Of a stretch of DNA of 64,000 bases, positions 58,879-64,000 are shown piece by piece. Both the position numbers and the translations under genes were made by a program. The notes beneath the pieces were generated by a model that saw only the letters and a list, made by a program, of their open reading frames with translations, had not been told where the DNA came from and made no database searches. The first letter of the stretch is position 1, and each line of letters opens with the position of its first letter. Origin of the DNA: Ganoderma boninense (Eukaryota; Basidiomycota; Agaricomycetes; Polyporales; Polyporaceae); contig CM035309.1 in NCBI GenBank assembly GCA_002900995.3, positions 2,052,389 through 2,116,388 on the forward strand, in the 5' to 3' direction.

Positions 58879-61649
58879 TCACCGACTGTTGTTTTGAAGG
58901 GCGTTCCATACCCGCTCCTCAACCGCGCGGATGACGTTTGACGGCGTGTTGAGGCTAAGCATGAAGTACGCGACATTGCCCAACGTCCTGTAGTGGATGC
59001 CGAACGGCGAGCCCCCAGGTGCCGCCGAGAGGGTATCGTCGCCAGCGTGGACAGCCGTCTTGATAGATTCCAGAAGCACACGCGCAGAGTGCGACTGGTA
59101 GCCTGTAAGCAAGATGATGAGCAAACGCAACCCCAGGTCCAGAAGGAATGTGGCATAATGGTAAGCTCACCGGCTGCGTCGTCTTTGACCTTAATGCTGA
59201 GCACGGTGCCGAACGCCATGATTTCCGCGACCCTATCCATGTGCGACACGACGTTCACGAACGCCGGGTCCCAGAAGCTCCACACGGCCGTCTCCTTTGA
59301 GGCTACCGATTCGGCGTCGAGGTTGGCGGGCACCCGCCACTTCTCGCGCGCATCTGCCCACGCGTCACTTGCGGCGAGTTGGTCCACGAGCTCAAGCGAC
59401 GCGCGCGCGACGGCGCAACCGACGGGGTACGCGGTATAGCTGTGTCCGTGGAGGAGCGCGTCGACCTTGTCCTCACTGAGGAACGCACGGTAGATGGAGT
59501 CCGAGGCGAGCGTCGCCGCAAGTGGGAGAAGCCCGCCTGTAAGAATCTTGGCGTGCACGGAGATATCGGGCGGCGTGCCGAGGAGCGGGTGCGTCGTGGG
59601 CAGACCAAGGCGGTAGAACCCCACGAAGACCTCGTCAAAGATGACGGGCATCCCGGACCACTCGGACGGGGACACAGAAGCGGTCGAGGACGAGGGGGTG
59701 GGGGCGCTGCGGACGACGTCGATGAGGACGCGTTGGAAGAGTGGGTCGACGAAGATCATCCCACCAGCGCCCATCACCAGCGGTTCGAGCACGAGGGCGG
59801 CGATCTGAGGCCCGTTGCCGTCCTTGAGCTTTTGCAGTGTTTGCTGGATGTACTGGCGATAGACGTCGGCGAGCGGGGACTTGAGGCGCTCCTCGACGTC
59901 GTATGTCCATGAAAGCGATACGGTGTCGACATCCGTCTTGCCGTCTTGCGTCTCCGCCGCAATGGCCGGGGGCAGACTGACGACAGTTCGGCCTTTCCGG
60001 ATCCCGACTGTTGGGGGGTCGAACCAGTAGCCCTTCGCGTCGTGCCACTCGCAGGTGTACACGCCCGTGTCCTCGCATGCGTCCATGGCGCCGATCGTGT
60101 CCCCGTGGTAGCTGCCCTTCAGACCGAGAATACCGAGGTCCTTTCGGCGTGGCCCGCCGAACTTGCCAGCCTCGCGAACAGAGAACGCTCGCAGAGCCAT
60201 CTTGATCGCCACCTCCATACCGGTCGAGCCGTCGTCCGAGAAGAACGCGCGCGCGGCCCAGCCTTTGCCCGGGCCGTGTTGGACAAGACGTTCCGCGAGC
60301 TCGAGAGCGGGCAAATGTGTCGCTTCGGGGAACATAACGTGCCCATATCGGCCGGCCGCACTTGCCGCTGCGAGAGTCAGCGAAGGATGAGCGTGGCCAA
60401 GAGCTTGCGTCCACCACGATGCGGAACCGTCGAGCTGCGGCTCGAGTAGCGATGATCCACGTGAAGCAACAGGGGTGGTCGAAGAGGGTGATGATGTCGG
60501 GGGAGCAGGCGTGCGATGGCCGTTGTATATGCTGAAGAAGTCACCCCATGCGCTATCAATGATGTTTACGTCCGCTTCGCGCTTTACGTGTTCGTGCTGC
60601 ACGAAGGGCCACCAGATCGAGTCGAGAGTGCGGCGAGGCATAGAATCGAGCTCTGTGATGCGGCGGCTGTGACAATCATCCAAGTGCTTGACAACGTTGA
60701 AAATCGGGCTGGTGCCGGTAGAAGGCACGATATCCTGATAGTAACTCTCTGTGAGCAAGGCATCCTTCGACCGATCTGAATGCCGTTCTGGGGGTGGGGG
60801 CACAGACATCACTGGAATGTCGCGTTCTGCAAAGTAAGAAGAGAGGTACTCCCAATTGCGGTAGTACTCGTCGCGGAAGAGCAGGATGGCATCGACGATG
60901 TACCCTCGAAGGAGCAACGCTTCATACGAGGCGATGGTGGAAGATATCCCTCCGAGCCTCGAGTCTCCGACCAAAACTGTGGGGAAGAAGAGAGGTCGAT
61001 AGCTATCGAGCTGAGTCGTCCCCGATAATGTAGGACTGTGGACACCTGACGTAGACCATTGAATACGTATGGAGACGAGAGAGAGAGAAGAAACAGACGG
61101 CAGCTACGTCGAACGATCGAGTCGCTTACCTCCTGCAGTCTCAACATACATGTGGCTATATGCAGTAGCCTCTCTAGCGCAGCTGCGCACATGACTGGCA
61201 ACTGCATTCACAAATGCATCATCAGTTGGTACCACCCTCTGCGACGAGGATTAGATCAGCATAGGCTGAATGCAGGGAAGTACTGCAAAATACCTGCACG
61301 GGACCGCTTTCGTTTGCACGGCGCGCAGCCAAATGTGGGCTGACTGGATCGTCGAAGCGGAAAAGACATTTGCTGCTCACGCGGCTGCTGTGCTCGCCAG
61401 CTAGGGCCAATACGCGTCTGCATCGAGGCTAGGTTAGTAGTGCCAAGCAAAAAAATCGGAATCTGATTCTATAACTGACTCATCGTCCGCATCCGACAAG
61501 GGACCGGTGCTGACAGGCTTCAAGTAGTGCACAAGATGGCCACTCGCTGCTGAGGCGCGCACTAAGGCAGAGGTCAGGACAGTCTTGCCAACATCTGTGT
61601 TGGCTCCAAAAATCTGGTGTATCCTCAGATGCTTGAAGAGTAGGGACAT
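58879..61649 (-). CDS. bioDA: Fused dethiobiotin synthetase / DAPA aminotransferase
   Basis: Five exons (61649-61480, 61417-61294, 61238-61130, 61045-59171, 59102-58879) sum to 2502 nt, 833 residues. The first ~200 residues are BioD-like: IFGANTDVGKTVLTSALVR (P-loop), LKPVSTGP, FRFDDPVSPHLAA, YVETAGGVHSPTLSGTTQ and VLVGDSRLGGISSTI. The remainder is a class III aminotransferase of BioA type: WWPFVQHEHV, DGSASWWTQALGHAHP, FFSDDGSTGMEVAIKMAL, GSYHGDTIGAMDA, VIFDEVFVGFYRLG, the PLP lysine in AKILTGG, and HGHSYTAYPVGCA. It catalyses the two steps from 7-keto-8-aminopelargonate to dethiobiotin, usually mitochondrial. The same fusion is known in ascomycetes and plants. The start was set at MSLLFKHLRIHQIFG. 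Confidence 0.93.
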
Positions 61650-62671
61650 TGGACGCAGTTGTGGTGGATACACCTAGCACATTGAAGAAGGCTCGACCGG
61701 GGTTTGAGATGAGGACGGGGGAGTGAATGGGGGGAGTTAGACCGGCAGCGGGACCTGTCATGCCCAGATGACCGTCAGCATGAGCACAGGCCGACGAACA
61801 AACCAAATCTTACGGCCGGAGTCTGCTCCGGATTTGGAAGCTGAATGCGCTGGATACAGGCTTCGGTCTTCCGGCCACAATCGCTCGGCTCAGGTCCTCG
61901 CCTTGGTCGCGTTGGAACTTGGAGATAAACTCACAGGCACCGCCGCCGGTCATGTCCGCATACGGCTGTTTGTCCGTGTTAGCCTCCGAAACCCTCCGTA
62001 CCGCCACTGCTCGCAACCTTCATGTTACTCAGGCCTGAGGCTACTAAAGCCGGACCGAGGCTTTCTACGTGATTTACCCATTGGGACTCAACTATATGTT
62101 CAGCATGTCATAGAGGATACCAAGATACTTACGTGCATCAAGTATTACGAAGAATATGCGTGTGGTCGCAAAGCATGCTTCATGAAGCGCCGCCAAGAGC
62201 GGCGCAGCTTGATCCTCAACAAGGCTCACATAAGCGTACATGAAACGTCTTTCACATCTCCTTCTGCAGCTATGGGAATGTGGAACCTGGTAAGACATGG
62301 TAAAGCTGTATATAGAGGCGGGCGATGAAAGCAACAAGCTATGCCACAGTCTCAGCCTGAAGGAACTCGGTTGAGTGAACGGCCTTGGGTACATGCCGGA
62401 TAAGGAGAAACGCTTACGAAAGCACGCGGAAAGACATGCACCGCGCCGCAAGTAAAGGCTGTCCTCTGCATTGCCCCCCCATCCCGCAGGCCCCGCTTCT
62501 CACCTTGCTGCGCCAAATCCTGCACCAAACAACAGCGCCCATTACTTAAATCTATCCTAACAATCCTCCTCGACAGTTTGACGACCGACTGCACCCTTCT
62601 CTCCTCCGACCCACCCATTCATCTCCTCCTTCATCTCGCCCTTTGCGCCTTGTCCATCTCCTTAGACCACC
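61650..62671. other. Divergent intergenic region upstream of the biotin gene
   Basis: Should hold the bioDA promoter and that of the gene starting near 62672. The minus strand just before the bioDA start is C/T-rich. A tatata sequence is at about 62307. Short frames here (e.g. around 61810-62016 on the minus strand) are not recognised. Confidence 0.45.
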
Positions 62672-63945
62672 ATGTCTCTATTCGACACGATACAGAATGC
62701 GGCATGAAGGTGCTCCCAGAAAAAGCACAGTTTGCCTACCCAACCCTCTGGATTGGCAGCGGCGGATGGTTTCCCTTCGAGGATGACGTGAGTTCTCTCC
62801 CATGTCTCGTTCCTCTTCCCCCACCACTGCTGCCCTATGCCGCGTCACTTGCAATGTTGCGTTGTTTCCATCTGCATTGGGCCAGCGATCGATGTCCAGA
62901 GCCCGATATAGCTGCCCTCATGTCCGCGCCGCGGATCGAAGGGACGAGATATGCCGGGATTCCGCTTACGTAATGTTCATGTTTCTTCGACACTTCCCCA
63001 CTCTCCCATGGTCACGACTGCAGAGACCGCAGAACAGAGCACAGCAAACCGGAGGCTATCTCGTCTTCCCTCCTCTTCATCCCCTTTGCTGTCTACGATA
63101 TGGATTTGGGTCATATTCCCGCCTCCCGCATTATTTCTCAATCCGAAAGCTCACGGGATATTCGCTTATAGATGATGATCGTATCGAAACCAGCCATCGT
63201 GTTCCATGCGTCGCAAGTGTTCTTCAACTTCCTAGCAATGGCTACCATGGCTGGTGCTGCCGCGTTCCAGCAAAAGTGGCATGTGGGCCCTTGTAGAGTG
63301 TGACGCACTTCGTTTACCGCGTGGCGTACACGAACTGATCGGGTTCAACATTATAGCCGGTCTCAGTGGTTTGCCATTTTCATCGCTGTCATCGGCATAT
63401 TCTATCTCTGTTCATCCTACTGGTGCCGTCATATACGAAAAGTACGAAGGGAGCACGCCTCGCTCGTGCACTGAAAGAAGTACGCGTCGGCTTCATTCTC
63501 TCTGGAGCAGGGACGACGGTCAGCCTGTTAATCGCGTAAGCTTACTATCTCCACTTTCACATGCCGAATTCAACATTTGTTCAGTTTCATTGTCACATCT
63601 CCGCGTGGACAGAGCCAGGCTGCAAAGACGCAAGCAAGGACCCCATGCTAGCCTTGGGAAGGACTTCCAAAAAAGGTCTTGACGGATTCTGTAGCACGAA
63701 GAAGGGCTGCAGCCATTTTCTTTTGGCTCGTTTTTGGGTAAGTTCCTGCAACTAGTTTCCATTTGAATCCTGAACGAACCGTGAACTAGTCTTCTGGGCT
63801 TGTTCGCTGACTTTGACCATCATGGACTGGCGCAACGGCAAGAGTGCTCGTCCGCGCGACCCTCCCTTCACCACCTGTGGAGCAATCAGAAGGTTCTGTC
63901 TATGAGCGTGCCGGACGACCGCGACGAAGACGATAGGCTCAGATG
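62672..63945 (+). CDS. Multi-pass membrane protein, MARVEL-like, with several frame breaks
   Basis: The start at 62672 reads MSLFDTIQN, then, one base out of frame, KVLPEKAQFAYPTLWIG. Downstream pieces in changing frames give KPAIVFHASQVFFNFLAMAT (helix), GFAIFIAVIGIFYLC (helix), ARLARALKEVRVGFILSGAG (helix start), ISAWTEPGCKDASKDP, KGLDGFCSTKK, AAAIFFWLVFG and FWACSLTLTIMDWRNGKSAR. Together they look like one tetraspan protein with a basic C-terminal tail. At least five single-base shifts are needed, several at runs of C, A or G (about 63595, 63637, 63667-63675, 63706). The gene ends within 30 bases of the gap, so low-quality sequence is more likely than decay. Whether the 62672 exon belongs to the same gene is not certain. 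Function unknown. Confidence 0.45.
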
Positions 63946-63971
63946 AGGAGGCTGGTCGCGGCCGTACTCTG

Positions 63972-64000
63972 NNNNNNNNNNNNNNNNNNNNNNNNNNNNN
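63972..64000. other. Assembly gap (29 N)
   Basis: Run of N at the end of the window; sequence just before it appears error-rich. Confidence 0.99.

Noticed and set aside
1..64000. CRISPR arrays, rRNA genes, integrated virus
   Set aside because: No regularly spaced repeats, rRNA-like stretches or viral proteins were seen.

Overview
The window is nuclear DNA from a filamentous basidiomycete, most likely a mushroom-forming Agaricomycete. The genes are split by many 50-60 nt introns with GT-AG (rarely GC-AG) borders and CTAAC-like branch sites. The content fits too: a class I hydrophobin, DUF6533 and DUF6534 membrane proteins, a DUF5648 secreted protein, a cytochrome P450 and a DNMT1-type DNA methyltransferase. 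There is no bacterial-style operon, CRISPR array or rRNA. The last 29 bases are an assembly gap.

Layout. 1-218: 3' end of a Ras GTPase gene. 1.6-8.8 kb: a tandem duplication of a DUF6533 seven-helix membrane protein gene, with about 1.17 kb of extra sequence in the second copy's upstream region. 9.9-12.1 kb: two minus-strand genes, a small membrane protein with an apparent frameshift and a DUF1295 reductase-like protein. 13.3-16.1 kb: a secreted debranching-enzyme-like glycosidase. 17.3-19.5 kb: an MFS transporter. 20.4-22.6 kb: an aldehyde dehydrogenase (minus). 25.2-25.8 kb: a hydrophobin (minus). 28.9-30.8 kb: a DUF6534 membrane protein. 31.2-35.6 kb: the importin-alpha exporter CSE1. 36.2-36.7 kb: a MITE-like inverted-repeat element. 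37.4-39.5 kb: a P450. 39.8-44.5 kb: a DNMT1-like methyltransferase (minus). 45.6-47.8 kb: a second aldehyde dehydrogenase, clearly a paralogue of the first. 47.9-51.1 kb: VPS34 PI3-kinase (minus). 51.4-52.4 kb: a Nudix hydrolase. 53.9-54.5 kb: a DUF5648 protein (minus). 55.8-57.7 kb: trimethyllysine dioxygenase (minus). 58.9-61.6 kb: a fused dethiobiotin synthetase/DAPA aminotransferase (minus). 62.7-63.95 kb: a damaged or poorly sequenced multi-pass membrane protein next to the gap.

How the genes relate. This is a mix of housekeeping genes (CSE1, VPS34, biotin and carnitine synthesis, DNA methylation) and lineage-specific or environment-facing genes (hydrophobin, DUF6533/6534, MFS, P450, ALDHs, DUF1295, DUF5648). 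I see no convincing biosynthetic cluster. The exon models for ten genes were built by hand and give whole numbers of codons. In three further genes the model closes only if one base is added in a short single-base run. That points to assembly homopolymer errors rather than pseudogenes. The clearest structural signals are the DUF6533 duplication with its insertion, the inverted ALDH pair with identical internal exon lengths, the MITE, and the unusually long CSE1 intron.
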